A DNA stretch of 64,000 bases from assembly GCF_001949145.1 (NCBI RefSeq), contig NW_019091416.1:501406-565405 (forward strand), given 5' to 3'. The notes beneath the pieces are model-generated. The model was given only the letters and a program-made list of their open reading frames with translations, searched no databases and was not told the DNA's origin. Within the stretch, counting starts at the first letter, position 1. Each line of letters opens with the position of its first letter. Made by a program: the position numbers and the translations under genes. This DNA comes from Acanthaster planci (taxonomy: Eukaryota; Echinodermata; Asteroidea; Valvatida; Acanthasteridae). This document shows, piece by piece, positions 34,666 to 45,439 of the stretch.

Positions 34666-37600
34666 GTGGAGCTGATTTTTTATACTTCTTGTTAAAGCGG
34701 TGACGAGGCGAATTAACTTTCCTTCAACTGTAGTTGTTTTCATTGTGACGCATGCTGTTTACTCCCAAATTGATTTTATTTTCTGAGAAACCCTCTAAAA
34801 TGACCATACCTGTTTCTTTATAGTGAAGTCTAACTCTTCTTTAAAACAATGTAAACTTTAAATACAAAGTGCATTTTCTCTTCAGTTTGCCCCCTGATAC
34901 CAGAAGCTGGATACACAAAGGGTACGAAGATGAAGGAAAAAGTAAAACATACCGATTTAAAAATATTTTAGTGAAAAAAATGGATTGTTTGCCAATATCC
35001 TCTATTAGAGTAATAAAGCAATTATCAGAAAGGGGAGCATTTTTGTTCGTTATTTTGTTATCCTAATCCCTTATTTTTCAATCTAGATCGACAGCCTCAC
35101 TTGTACGACTGACAGCGATACTGACCATTGCGGTTCTTTCGACACAGTCGGTACAGAAAACAGTGCCGCATTCTGGATCATGGTGTGTGGGTCTGTCGTA
35201 AGCGGTGTGGGCTATGCGGCCATACCGACCCTCTCCTTGTCTTACATTGACGACAACTGCAGCACAGCCACCACCGCAATGTATGCAGGTTGGTGCTGGA
35301 ATGAAATGGATGGAGGTGTCGTCGAACCTTTAACTTCTGAACATCCCTTCTGGAGCTCTATACCAACTTGAGCCTCCAGCCCCCTGTCCAATTATCGATT
35401 AACATTGAACGTCGACGTCGTACAGAAGTTTGTTTAAGTGATATAGCAATTTTTTCGACCAGAGCAGAGATGATTTAGAAACTCCAAAATCTGAAAGTGT
35501 GTAGGCTACTTCAATGCATGTCAGGCTAGCAAGATTTAGATTTAGATTTAGAAATAGGTCTTCGTGCTGACACAGCACATGATGAACAGGACAGTTTACC
35601 GGTAACAAAACTGACAAAGTATGAAATTGTCATCGCTTAATAGGCGCAAAAAACGCGCTGGTCTTGATTTGAAATTTGGTGCATGATGCCGTCAGTGGGA
35701 ATACAGATTTGGTTATGGAATAATCGCTGAGACTCTCAAGCTTACCACGGCACAAAGTGGTGGTATTTGCATTCATTTTAATCTCGTTTTGTGTCGGTAG
35801 GCATCATCGAGAGCATGTACGGCATCGGCTCCATGATCGGCTTCTTCATCTGCTCCTTCACCCTGTCGTTCTGGGTAGACTTCTACCGCGTGGATCCCGA
35901 CACCGTCCTACCTGCCCAAGACCACCCGGCCTGGGTTGGCGCCTGGTGGTTGGGCTTGATCTTCTGCAGTCTCTTTTTCGTGCTGAGCTGCCTGCCGCTC
36001 CTCGGCTTTCCGAGACGGCTGCCTGCCCGCTTCAAAAAGGAATGCACTGCCAAAGCGATTGATGGGAGACGGACTGGACTCGACGAGGCACATGACCCCG
36101 GGGAAGGTCAGAGCGGAGCTGAGTTTCTCGACGACTTTTCTGGCCTCGCTGGTTTAACAGTGATCCCTTTTAACACTAATAGCCTTACCTTTGTTTCCAA
36201 CGTACCCTCCCATATACGACATAATTACATCAGCTGGTTTAACCCAGTCTAAAATGCCCCCTACAAATTTCTGTTACCAAGGGACACGCCCCAACCAACG
36301 ATGTGCCTGATCGGACAATCTGTTTGAAATTAATTCGACAAAAAGTTGTTGGTTGCTTTATATTGTATGCCCATAGACAAGCACCATACAGTGCGTATGC
36401 AATTTTCCGTATTTCTATAGATAGACCCTATAACACAAAGCTCGAATAGATATTTTTAAACCTTTCCACGTCTAGGCCAAGAATTGCGTGAAAAAGACAA
36501 CGCTGATCCGATTTGTGAAAGCGGTAACGAAGAGGAAGGGCCGGTTAAGGGTAGGAATTTTGCTGATGTTGCGTGACTCGACTGTATACGCCAGTGGTCG
36601 GTGCAGTAATTTCTTAGCGACTTTGTTGACAAATACCAAATCGCACCTTCGGATTTCAAACTTATATTAGCAGAAGTATAACCTCCTCGCAAGGTCATTC
36701 TATGTTTTACTTGTTAAATATTCTTCACTTGGTTATAGAAGTTAAACTGGGGGCCATCAATCGAACAAAATATCTGAGGGTGGCACCGCACTTTCGCTTG
36801 CGTGCGTTTGGCAAGTCCTGATATCATATTGATCTCTATGTTTGGGATCATTAGTCGAAGGGGTATGTAACGCACGCGTATGCACTGCCAAAGCAGTAAT
36901 GGCCACTAATTCTGTTTGCCGAACTACAGGGTAACGTTACAGGGTAACGTGTCACGTGATGGTTCTGGGCCAATGGAAAAACAGTATTGTTTGAGACGGA
37001 GGTATGGCAAAGTCGGAGGAAATCCTTCGCCTGATCACGTTTAGATTTATTCCATGAAGCTGCTTAAAGAACCAATATATGGACATTTTCGGTGCATTGT
37101 AGTCGAAGTATTTTGTGAGGCATTACTCTGTTTCTTGTCTCAACCACAGGACTGACAATTATTGGATCTCAACGCGTGCATAGGCATCCCCTTTTCGCCT
37201 CGTAAGTGCAAATTGAGTTGACTTTGCCATCACCGATTGACTGCTTTGTTCCCCCTTTCCAACCAGGTCTTCTGAAAACCTACCTTCGCCTGTTGAGAAA
37301 CCCCATAGTAATGTTTATTACAGTGGGCATGGCCTGTCAGATGCTCCTTGGGTATGGCTTTGGTACTTTCTTCGCCAAATATCTGGAAAGTCAATTTGAA
37401 ATCACCTCGTCGTTAGCCGATCTCCTCACAGGTCAGAGAGTGGCTCCGTGTTTCGATTTTGAGAACTACAATCCTGCTCAATCTCGTTGGGCCCCTCATC
37501 CCCGGGCCCCCCTCTCAATGCACGGTCCGCGCTCCAGCTCGAGATGACAACATTGACCGGGGGAAGTGGGGGACCCAGGGAGGGTAGGGCTATTGACAAG

Positions 37601-40450
37601 TGCATCAACAATTTTGGCCGGGATTGTAGATCGTGGTCGAATTGATAGAGTGCTAAATTCCTTTTCATCGTGGGTTTTACCCTTGTGCTGATGTATATTA
37701 ATTCATAGCACTACAGGCCTATACTCATTTGTCCGAGAGCTCGCGAAAAAAAACAACCCGAGCTTACTCGAGTGGAACTGGGACCCATGGCCTCCTGCGT
37801 AACAACATCTTAACCGAGCTAGCCGGGGTCGGCTGGCCGCTTCAAGTCAGATTTGGCAGTGGGTAAAGAAATCAGTTGTTTCCAAAATATACGTCGGGTA
37901 GATGTTATTTAAAAAACAACCATTAAACTACATCTCTAGATTGAACTTAAAGGGTCGTTGTTGTGTAGGGGATCTGTTGCGTGATTCTTCAATTGTACAT
38001 GTAAAGTTAGTGCGAATAAGGGGAAATAAAACAAAATTTCAAACTCAATGCTGTGATATGCATGCAAGATGACAAGAAAACAACTCCATGACAATTAAAA
38101 GAAAGGGAACAATAATTACTAGATCTAGTTGATGCCATTTATTAATTGACAGCAAATCAAATATCTAAAGCGAGGTAAATGGAGTCAGAAGACTAACCCT
38201 GAGTGGGTTAGGGATAAAGATAAATGACCTAATTTACATGTTTATGTGACTTAATTTAATTTGATTGTATCTAATCATTAAACGTTGCCGTTCCTCGTTG
38301 TAGGTGTGGCTCTCGTACCGTCTTACGGTGTGGGCTGGGTTCTTGGCGGATTCATCGTCCGTAAGACGCGGATGGAATACACAAAGATGGTCTTCTTTGC
38401 CCTGGGATCAATCCTCCTTGGAGTGACAATTTTCATCTTTTTGTTGTTCTTCGGCTGCGGTAACCCTCAAATAGCAGGAGTGAACGTGGGATACCAGAGT
38501 CAAAGGTAAATTTGTTTGACATTTCGAGTCGGTAAAACCGCCATTCTTTAGGAATCTGAGAATACGAGTAAAAAATAACAACAGGAAGACGTAAATATGG
38601 CATCTCTACCACCTGCTCTTCCCATGTATGCCTATAGCTTGCACGAAATTTCCCTGGTTGCCGACTGCAATGCAAATTGTAGCTGTTCGTCGGCTTCTTA
38701 CCAACCAGTCTGTGACGAAATCAATGACGTCATATATTTTTCCCCGTGCCATGCTGGCTGTAACGACACAACCGGTGACGTGAGTGTAATTATGTATTTT
38801 TTTTCTGAAAAGATGACCCGGTTCCGATACCTTGCATGCATCGAAAAACCATCGACAAAACATTCCTGATGGCACCGGGAGAAATTAGCCTCAATTCCTT
38901 ATTTGTAAAAATAACTTAAAAGTTAAACAAGATTAATCAAGAACTATTGGTACGAATTGAAAGCCGAATCAAACAGAATGATTGCGATGATAATGAACTG
39001 CAGTTTTCGATCACGGAGTATATGGTACCCTGAAGCCTCTTTGTAATGCTTTTCTTTCGGTTGACAACCTCTTTCCCGCCACAGCGTTCGTACAGCAACT
39101 GCTCGTGTCTGTCTACTCCGAGCGTCACGGCCGTCGCTGGGCTGTGTGATTTCCACTGCAATCGCCTCGCGGCTTTCATAGGCCTGGAAGTACTTCAGAC
39201 GATGGCGTTCACTGTGGCTGGCGTGCCCCAATTGCTTTTAGTACTCAGGTATTCGGGAATATCAATAAAAACCATTCTTAAACTTTAATGATAGTGTACT
39301 GTGTTTTCAAATGCTAAATTTTACTCTAATAGAAAAAAATTATAAGGCAAGGACACATTTTTTTAAATGAAAGCTTCCAACTCGGATGAAACAAACAAAC
39401 AAACAAACAAACACCCCAACACCCCAACAAACAAACAAACAAACTGTGCATTATACCTATGCCTTTTATTTTATTAATCTTGCTATAATTATTCACCGAA
39501 AAGTCAAGTTAGTTTCTACTGCACATAACCATGTAATAAAGTACTTATTGCAATAATGATGGACGCACCATCAATTCTCTTGTTCTCGTACTGATTATAG
39601 ACAGTTACTTTTTCTGATACACAGGTTCGTGGATCCTGCGGACAAGACTGCTGCTCTTGGCCTGAATCGACTTTGTCAGGGTCTTGGTGAGTTGACTGTT
39701 ATTTCTAAATGCTAGGCACTGTAGTGAGACGCACATGTACAACACCCTCGTGCTTCACCTGACGGCCTTCCGCTGGTCTTTCCTGTCCCTCTTACGTATA
39801 CCTCTCCGTTTGAGGAGTCTAGTAACAACACCTGCACATTGTATGAGCTGTGTGCGGACTTTAAATGGCAAATTTTTGTAAATAAAGATGTACGTAGAGG
39901 CAGAATATTAGCAATCGAAATGCACCGCCTTTCGGTGAGAATGTAGGATAACTCTGACTATCATATAGTGTGATATTCAGGTCAAACTGTTGAAAAACCG
40001 ACGGGAGCGGTAGACGCTGAAAGTTAAGTGCAGCAATTTTTTTCTTCCTTATTTATGTCTAAAAGGAAGAAAACTCAAATGTTGGTGAGTTTCAGTTGAA
40101 GATGAAAACAAACTGAACAGTAAGTTTTCTGTTACGTCGTACCATTTGCCTACATAGGTGGTTTGGTAGGACCTTTGATCTACGCCGCCATTGTCGACAT
40201 GTCGTGTCTCGTGTGGCAAGCTGAGTGCGGGCAGTATGGTGCCTGCCAGGTCTACGACATCGAACTTTATCGCAAACTCTTCATGGGCGTGTCTCTGATC
40301 ATCGGTGCCCTTGCGGCGACTGTTTTGTGTCCCGCGTATTTCTTCATTCGTAGGACCGTTCGCAAACGGGCTGAGGGAGCCTCACCGAGAGGAGATTTAT
40401 ACATCATACTCAAAGATGTGAAAAAAGTGGATGACAGTGAAGAACCTTAA
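34111..40450 (+). CDS. SLCO: Solute carrier organic anion transporter (SLCO/OATP family), 10 exons
   Basis: This is a plasma-membrane transporter of large amphipathic organic anions, sodium-independent in the known family. Ten exons (34111-34665, 35087-35288, 35801-36106, 36476-36550, 37267-37431, 38304-38505, 38638-38779, 39085-39248, 39625-39686, 40158-40450) join in phase to 721 residues, the usual OATP length. The order is: an acidic, Ser-rich cytoplasmic N terminus (1-60); a CCCLW motif and TM1 from about residue 70; two MFS helices with ITSIETRYGLTAADLGIL; the OATP signature region WVGAWWLG (297-304); an acidic loop between TM6 and TM7; the Kazal-like extracellular domain (from about 512, ten cysteines, plus one at the end of the preceding exon); the final helices; and a short charged tail. 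The start at 34111 is the first ATG before the conserved region, but it lies right after an ag, so a 5' exon is possible. Subfamily is not assignable by eye. Confidence 0.95.
35087..35288 (+). CDS. SLCO: SLCO exon 2
   Basis: The acceptor is aatctag ending at 35086 and the donor gttggt at 35289 (phase 1). It encodes a Cys-bearing extracellular loop, then FWIMVCGSVVSGVGYAAIPTLSLSYIDDN. GxGYxxIPTLxxSYIDD is a strong OATP motif. Confidence 0.94.
35801..36106 (+). CDS. SLCO: SLCO exon 3 (OATP signature)
   Basis: The acceptor is cggtag ending at 35800 and the donor gtcaga at 36107 (phase 1). It encodes GIIESMYGIGSMIGFFICS, the signature HPAWVGAWWLGLIF, and a CLPLLGFPRRLP helix end leading into the cytoplasmic loop. 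Confidence 0.95.
36476..36550 (+). CDS. SLCO: SLCO exon 4 (75 bp acidic loop)
   Basis: This short exon lies between cgtctag ending at 36475 and gtagga at 36551. It encodes QELREKDNADPICESGNEEEGPVK, a hydrophilic stretch fitting the large intracellular loop of OATPs. It is called because it joins both neighbours in phase 1; the sequence itself is not conserved, so confidence is lower. Confidence 0.72.
37267..37431 (+). CDS. SLCO: SLCO exon 5 (TM7)
   Basis: The acceptor is caaccag ending at 37266 and the donor gtcaga at 37432. It encodes LLKTYLRLLRNPIVMFITV and YGFGTFFAKYLESQFEIT, matching the LLxNPxxxF...KYLE.QF segment around TM7 of OATPs. Confidence 0.94.
38304..38505 (+). CDS. SLCO: SLCO exon 6 (TM8-9)
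   Basis: The acceptor is gttgtag ending at 38303 and the donor gtaaat at 38506 (phase 2). It encodes GVGWVLGGFIVRKTRM and FFALGSILLGVTIFIFLLFFGCGNPQIAGV, two membrane helices and the start of the Cys-rich extracellular loop. Confidence 0.93.
38638..38779 (+). CDS. SLCO: SLCO exon 7 (Kazal-like domain)
   Basis: The acceptor is ctatag ending at 38637, after a short 132-bp intron; the donor is gtgagt at 38780 (phase 0). It encodes DCNANCSCSSASYQPVC and YFSPCHAGC with six cysteines. CxC...YxPVC...YxSPCxAGC is the hallmark of the OATP Kazal-like loop. Confidence 0.96.
39085..39248 (+). CDS. SLCO: SLCO exon 8
   Basis: The acceptor is gccacag ending at 39084 and the donor gtattc at 39249 (phase 2). 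It begins RSYSNCSCL, finishing the Kazal-like domain with four more cysteines, and continues into the helix LEVLQTMAFTVAGVPQLLLVLR. Confidence 0.94.
39389..39444. repeat. (AAAC)n simple repeat
   Basis: The aaac/caaa units are interrupted by two accccaac units, inside an SLCO intron. Confidence 0.9.
39625..39686 (+). CDS. SLCO: SLCO exon 9 (62 bp)
   Basis: This short exon between cacag ending at 39624 and gtgagt at 39687 encodes FVDPADKTAALGLNRLCQGL. It matches the loop R-V---K--ALG-Q----R-LG that precedes the last helices of OATPs, and it joins both neighbours in phase. Confidence 0.92.
40158..40450 (+). CDS. SLCO: SLCO terminal exon 10
   Basis: The acceptor is acatag ending at 40157; the stop taa is at 40448-40450. 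It encodes GGLVGPLIYAAIVDMSCLVW (family pattern IP-P-I-G---D--C--W), the last helix LFMGVSLIIGALAATVLCPAY and a basic then acidic tail ending DDSEEP. Confidence 0.95.
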
Positions 40451-40884
40451 GCATGAAAGAGCGTCTTGAAAATCGAAACAGTGACTAAGTGATCGCCGTG
40501 AAAACGGGTCAGTCCTTCGATAGGATAAGTTCAAAGCCCAAAAGGGTTTGCCACTTTGGTTGCCGACGAAACTTTATTAAACCTCTTTAAACTGTAGCCA
40601 CACCCTCGACGCAGTGGGAGACCCCTGGAGCTGCATTCAGCTTTATCTTACGAGAATGGATTTGTAAAAATGAAACCCTAAACATGCATCAGCATGATGC
40701 CGCTGCGCTCTCACATCTTGAATGGAACTTATACCAGACAGTAATTGGACCCTGTATGCTTAGAGTTTAGAAATAATATGGTCAAAAATAGAAGTATATG
40801 TTGCATTAAATATATCACGAAACAAATTCTATAGGGAAACTGACCAGATGCTTATAAGTGATTATAAAGATGAACAAAGAAATT

Positions 40885-40956
40885 GACTGGAGTGGGATTT
40901 GAATCTGCGACCTCCGGAATACCGTACCGGTGCTTTGCCAGCTGAGCTATCCAGCC
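40885..40956 (-). repeat. tRNA-like sequence (tRNA pseudogene or SINE head)
   Basis: Read on the minus strand this is 72 nt with tRNA layout. A 7-bp acceptor stem pairs ggctgga with tccagtc (one G-T). An A-box-like tagctcagctgg and a B-box-like gattcaaatcc are present. The T stem has mismatches and the base before the anticodon is not T, so it is unlikely to be a working tRNA. It is more likely a decayed tRNA or the head of a tRNA-derived SINE. Confidence 0.6.
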
Positions 40957-41371
40957 CTGTGTTGGTGACTCTTCCCATTTTTCAGTATCTTTGTTCGTTC
41001 GGGGGGGGGGGCCGCTGGCCAGAAGCCATTAAACCTGAAACACCATGTAGCCAGGGATCACGCCCTGATAACACGATACAACCTGGGGAGTGGTGAACAG
41101 CATCACTCGGAAAGGATACTGCTTTTTGAACATAAAACATGAAACAAATTATATATAGAAACTGGCATTAAATGTAGTTTAGTCTTTGTACACGTACTTA
41201 CAAGTTTTCGATGAAAATTTCAAACACGTGCTGCAAGCCACGAAAAGATTAATCCATGTAAAGATATGTAATATTTCTGCACTTAAAGCACAATTAGAAG
41301 GAAATATATACATGTATTTGAATGTTGTCAGGACAACCCTGGTGGTAGTCTCTACCTATAACGTTTTTAAC

Positions 41372-41499
41372 TTAGGCTGCATCCGAATCTGTTGTCTAGT
41401 AGAGCTAGGTCTAGGTCTTCCCTCCGTTGGAAATGTGCGGAGATGCGTAGACATTAGACCTAGCCATAGCTCTGGAAGCCCGTATTGGACACGGCCTTA
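41372..41499. repeat. Short inverted-repeat element (MITE-like)
   Basis: The ends ttaggctgcatccgaat and attggacacggccttag are imperfect inverted repeats, and the interior also folds back (gctaggtctaggtc near the left, gacctagccatagc near the right). Similar ends occur at 58621-58741, suggesting one family. There is no coding capacity. Confidence 0.5.
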
Positions 41500-41674
41500 G
41501 TTTCAATTCAGTGATTGACGGACAGTGGAATTCGAATTAAAATCCGTTCTTTTTAAGAACAAGTCAAACCACAGGCCGTTAACTACTCTTTACATTCCAT
41601 TTGATTGCCCCGTGGATGTGTTTTTATTATACTCCCTGCAAATCTTTTTCCTAAGGGTTAAGGTGTCTGTAAAA

Positions 41675-41883
41675 CACAACGCGTATTGCTGCCAACGCGA
41701 AAAAATATTCTATCTCGTTCAAACGACTTATTATCTCGTTTAAACGACTTACTATCTCGATAAAACCACATTGTTATCTCGCTCAAACGACTTGGTATCT
41801 CGTTTAAACGACTTACGTGTAGATATCTCGGATAAACGAGATAAAATATTTTTTTGCGTTGGCAGCAATACGCTTCCGTTGTG
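41675..41883. mobile_element. Foldback/MITE-like element with internal tandem repeat
   Basis: Arms of about 40 bp are inverted copies: cacaacgcgtattgctgcc on the left, and ggcagcaatacgcttccgttgtg on the right with a 4-base insertion. Homology continues inward through the A/T-rich and atctcgtt part. The inside consists of about 20-bp repeats of the form tatctcgtttaaacgactta. It encodes nothing and is a non-autonomous DNA element by structure. Confidence 0.65.
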
Positions 41884-41982
41884 AAAAATACTTCCCAAGT
41901 TACGAAGACTTAAAGTTGAAGTGAGAAATGAGATCACGAAAAACCCAATCAAAAATCAAGCATGGGATCACGGACGTATATA

Positions 41983-42037
41983 NNNNNNNNNNNNNNNNNN
42001 NNNNNNNNNNNNNNNNNNNNNNNNNNNNNNNNNNNNN
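41983..42037. other. Assembly gap (55 N)
   Basis: This is a run of N. Open frames crossing it are not real evidence of genes. Confidence 1.
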
Positions 42038-42972
42038 AATGGCTGCGAGTGGATTCAATGACTCTATAAGCTGATTAAGGGCATTGCGAGTCCAGATTTT
42101 ATTATACACGTCCGTGCATGGGATATTCAGGCTCCCCCGGTATTTCACCCCCCCCCCACCATGATCTGACGTTTGAGTTGACGTATACCTGGTGACATGG
42201 TTACACGCATTGCCATCAATGGGCAGTCATTGGTCTTTTTGTCATAGCACAGCAAAATGGTACACGCATGAATGCACTTCTCCCAACGCCCACATTGTTG
42301 ACAAAAAATGCATCAACGTCACAGCAACGGTGTCCCCGAGCTAACTTGAGTCAGAGTAACCATCAAGTGCCTAGTAGAATTTTACCCGAATTTTTGTTAT
42401 CAGTTACTTTACTCTGAATGCGGGCTTGCTTTAATGGAAGGGAGACTGGGAAACTATGGCATGGGCTTGCGTCACCTAATTGGTGAAAGGGCTAAATTGA
42501 ATGAGCTTGTAGTCAATGGAATACAAAGACTGATCTTTAAAGGCCGAAGACAAGTCTATCTGCTCTTGCCTATGAAGGACGGTCCGATCGATACAGACCT
42601 GTTAAGTGACTGAGTATACAAGTGATGCGTATATACATGTACATGTACAAGTCCATTTAGTGAATGCGCCTGCGCCTTGGAATATTAGACTCACTCCGTC
42701 CATGAAGGGATTTGCAGGCCGACATCCCGCTTGCGACGGTAAGAAAATCTGGCATTATTGTGTGTAAACATGTTAGAACAATTTTAGCAAAAGATTGAGT
42801 GTTAGTTCAAACACTCCCTCCGTCAAAATACCAAATTACAGCGACCCTCTTTTCAAGGTAGTGAGACGAAAGTTCTCCTACCTTTTCAGGGAGGAATAAG
42901 ATCGTTCTTGCCAACTTGCGTCATGTGTTAGTGATCTACTTTTCATCTTGAACAGCATATTAAGGTTAAATA

Positions 42973-43036
42973 ATGGAAGAAAAAGCAGGCGCACTCGGGG
43001 CACCTCCTCCCTATGCTGCAAGTCTGGGACAACCAG
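42973..43036 (+). CDS. LITAF: LITAF A exon 1
   Basis: The ATG at 42973 (context ataatgg) is followed by 21 codons and a donor gtaagt at 43037, phase 1. It encodes MEEKAGALGAPPPYAAS. Length (64 bp) and phase equal exon 1 of LITAF B. Confidence 0.85.
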
Positions 43037-44175
43037 GTAAGTAACTATTTCCTTGTCTTTCAATCGACGATAGTCAAAATGTAGCCTGCCATTCATATTG
43101 AGAGAGTGTGCGTCTAGTGGCAAAGTTTGGAATCTCATGTTTGTTAACGACGCGGGTCGATGGATGTATTCGCTTGAGAGTTGCGTTTAGATGGGGAAAT
43201 GATAAAACAGTATATTGTGTATTGAAAGGAAAAGAGAGCGCCCATCTTGGAGGGAACTCTAAGGATGTGTTCATTTACTGTTAAATTTATGCTATGATAA
43301 ATGGTTGACATCACATTTCATCGCAATGTTTCTGTTATACAACACTGAGTCAATGATCAATTTGCCCAATGGCAGGCCAACCGGAACCGGCCTGGCAGGA
43401 CCCGGCTGCCCCACCACCGCCGGTGATAGCTCAGCCTGGTCAGACCACCGTAATGGTACAGCAACCGCCGCCCGTGCCGCAACCACAATCGGTGGTCGTT
43501 ACCACCGCGACCATGCCGATGAGAATGTCCCAATTCCCCGCCAACGTCCAGTGTCCTAACTGTCGCAACACTGTCACGACAAACACCCACCAGGAGAACG
43601 GAACCTTGGTGTGGCTGACTGCCTTGATACTGCTCTTGATAGGGTGAGTGCTGTATGAAACACATCGAGACAAGTGCAAGAGACAAGCCCGATGTCATGA
43701 TCTCTCAGCCAGGAAAGATTTCTTTTCCAATTTTGTGCGGGCCATTACTGGTGTCAATCAGTCAGACTGATTTGAAATCAGACATCTGTGTTACATATTC
43801 TCCTCAAAGCATGAAGATCGAAACCTCGAGTTGGTTCTTTTCACAATGTTAGAGGAAGCCTCGTTCCTGCTTTAGTTTCTTCCTCGTAACCACTTGCTGT
43901 AGCTTAAATTGCAAACTCAGAGGAACTAGAGCATGCAGTCGTAGATTCTACAGCCGATAACTTACGTACGATCTCGCCAATTCGCCAATTATCTCGCCAA
44001 TTATCTCGCCAAAACGTAGGCCAAGTTCAGCCCTAGTCTTTTGCTTATTTTCTGTCTCTTCTCCAGTCTCTGGCTAGGATGCTGCCTCATCCCTTTCTGC
44101 ATTCCGGCTCTGAAGGACACGATCCACACCTGTCCCATCTGCCAATTCACCATCGGCAAACACACCCAGATCTGA
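42973..44175 (+). CDS. LITAF: LITAF-domain protein A, 3 exons
   Basis: This gene encodes a small zinc-binding membrane protein of the LITAF/CDIP family, whose known members sit on the cytosolic face of late endosomes and lysosomes and help sort cargo. Exons 42973-43036, 43376-43643 and 44067-44175 (intron phases 1 and 2) give 146 residues. Residues 11-14 are PPPY, a PPxY ligand for WW domains of NEDD4-type ligases. A Pro/Gln-rich stretch follows. CPNC (81-84) and HTCPIC (131-136) form the zinc site, with the hydrophobic segment VWLTALILLLIGLWLGCC between them. It is the most divergent of the three tandem copies, and the only one with a PPPY motif near the N terminus. AATAAA is at 44326-44331. 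The LITAF domain call is secure; the ortholog relationship to vertebrate LITAF or CDIP1 is not resolved. Confidence 0.93.
43376..43643 (+). CDS. LITAF: LITAF A exon 2 (first zinc half-site)
   Basis: The acceptor is atggcag ending at 43375 and the donor gtgagt at 43644, phase 2. It encodes the Pro/Gln-rich linker, the motif CPNCRNTVTT and the first part of the hydrophobic segment. The following intron carries a small tandem repeat (atctcgccaatt, about 43974-44016). Confidence 0.93.
44067..44175 (+). CDS. LITAF: LITAF A exon 3 (second zinc half-site)
   Basis: The acceptor is tctccag ending at 44066; the stop is at 44173-44175. It encodes LWLGCCLIPFCIPALKD and HTCPICQFTIGKH, the classic C-terminal half of the LITAF domain. 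Confidence 0.94.
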
Positions 44176-44325
44176 TCGGATAATCGTTTTGGCCGTGAAA
44201 AATTGATGAAAATCTTAACTTAAGCTTGATCTCACTTTTATTTCAACGTCTTCCTTTTAAACTCAACTTTATGTGCCTGGTTTCAAGTGCACAGAATCGA
44301 TTCAAGTGGAAGCCTTCATTTTTGA

Positions 44326-44331
44326 AATAAA
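44326..44331 (+). promoter_or_regulatory. Candidate polyadenylation signal of LITAF A
   Basis: A canonical AATAAA lies 151 bp after the stop codon. Confidence 0.5.
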
Positions 44332-45391
44332 ATGTCTATACAAACATGTTAACCGTTTTCTTGTGATTTACAGGCTCAACCTTGTCAGAATAATAGTAGA
44401 GAATATAACAGTCGTGGAAGTACTTACACCTGATGCATAAAAAGCCCCGTTTTCTGGCGTAACTTTCCTTGCTCTTGAGACAGCTTCAAAAGTTAATTTC
44501 GATATCTGAGAAATGTAAATACTCATTTTTTATGAAATTGATATGCACTTGCATAAGCCTTCGTACTTAAAGAAACATTTTAAAGTTGCAAAACGATCTC
44601 ACTATATCTCACTATTATGTATCATATTCGTATAATTTTGGAGGTGTTATGATTGCTGTGTAGATGTACGGATCTAAGAATTTTACTGAAACGTGGTTAA
44701 GCTTCAGATCTTGTAACTTACATGAAAAAGCAATGTAAAAGTATGGTTGATAAAATGAAAGTGGCATGAAGTGGCACTTTTTATACAGTTTTATCACAAT
44801 AGTAGCTCCACACATTTTAATAAACAAGTCACGGGCTAAACGTGTGGGAAAAAGTGGGTACAAAAACGTGTTTAAACTCTAAACATTGTTTTGACAGTGT
44901 ATAGGTATTTCTTATTGGATTAACTGTACACATTTGTAGAAATAAACGAGAAGGTCCTAAAGCACTTGTTTCTGAAAGTATTATGTTCCGGAGGTGTAAG
45001 ACTTGACGCTGTAGAAAAACTAAATTAATCTTTCACAGAGGGGGGTACAATCAGGAGGTTTGCTTTAAAGGATGGGCGGCCCAGGTGCTAGGAATGCGCT
45101 GGACGCGTTGGGAGTTGTCAATTCGAAATGACATGTCATGAGAAGTCAATTCGAATCTCACCTAAGCAAAGGGCCACGCATGTGTAACTTTTTAAATGCA
45201 TTTCTTGTATCTGTTTCTGTCAATTTTGTTGTGCCATTCCAAGTGCGTATTGGTGTCTTTTTATTTGTATTACTTTGACAATTTAATATATTTATAAGCG
45301 AAAGTGTGATGTCATCACCAGACGTTATTACGGACGGTTTTTGGCATGACCTTTGGATACTTCGCTGTCTAAATGTGGGGGGTGTTTTGGG

Positions 45392-45439
45392 GTGATATGT
45401 TGTTTCAGTTCTTGACAGTGAACTGAAACAACATATCAC
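45392..45439. repeat. Perfect 20-bp hairpin with 8-nt loop
   Basis: The arms gtgatatgttgtttcagttc (45392-45411) and gaactgaaacaacatatcac (45420-45439) are exact inverted copies around ttgacagt. It lies 1.2 kb after LITAF A. Confidence 0.9.

Noticed and set aside
40885-40956. Functional tRNA gene on the minus strand
   Set aside because: The T stem has three mismatches and position 33 is C rather than T, so a pseudogene or SINE head is more likely.
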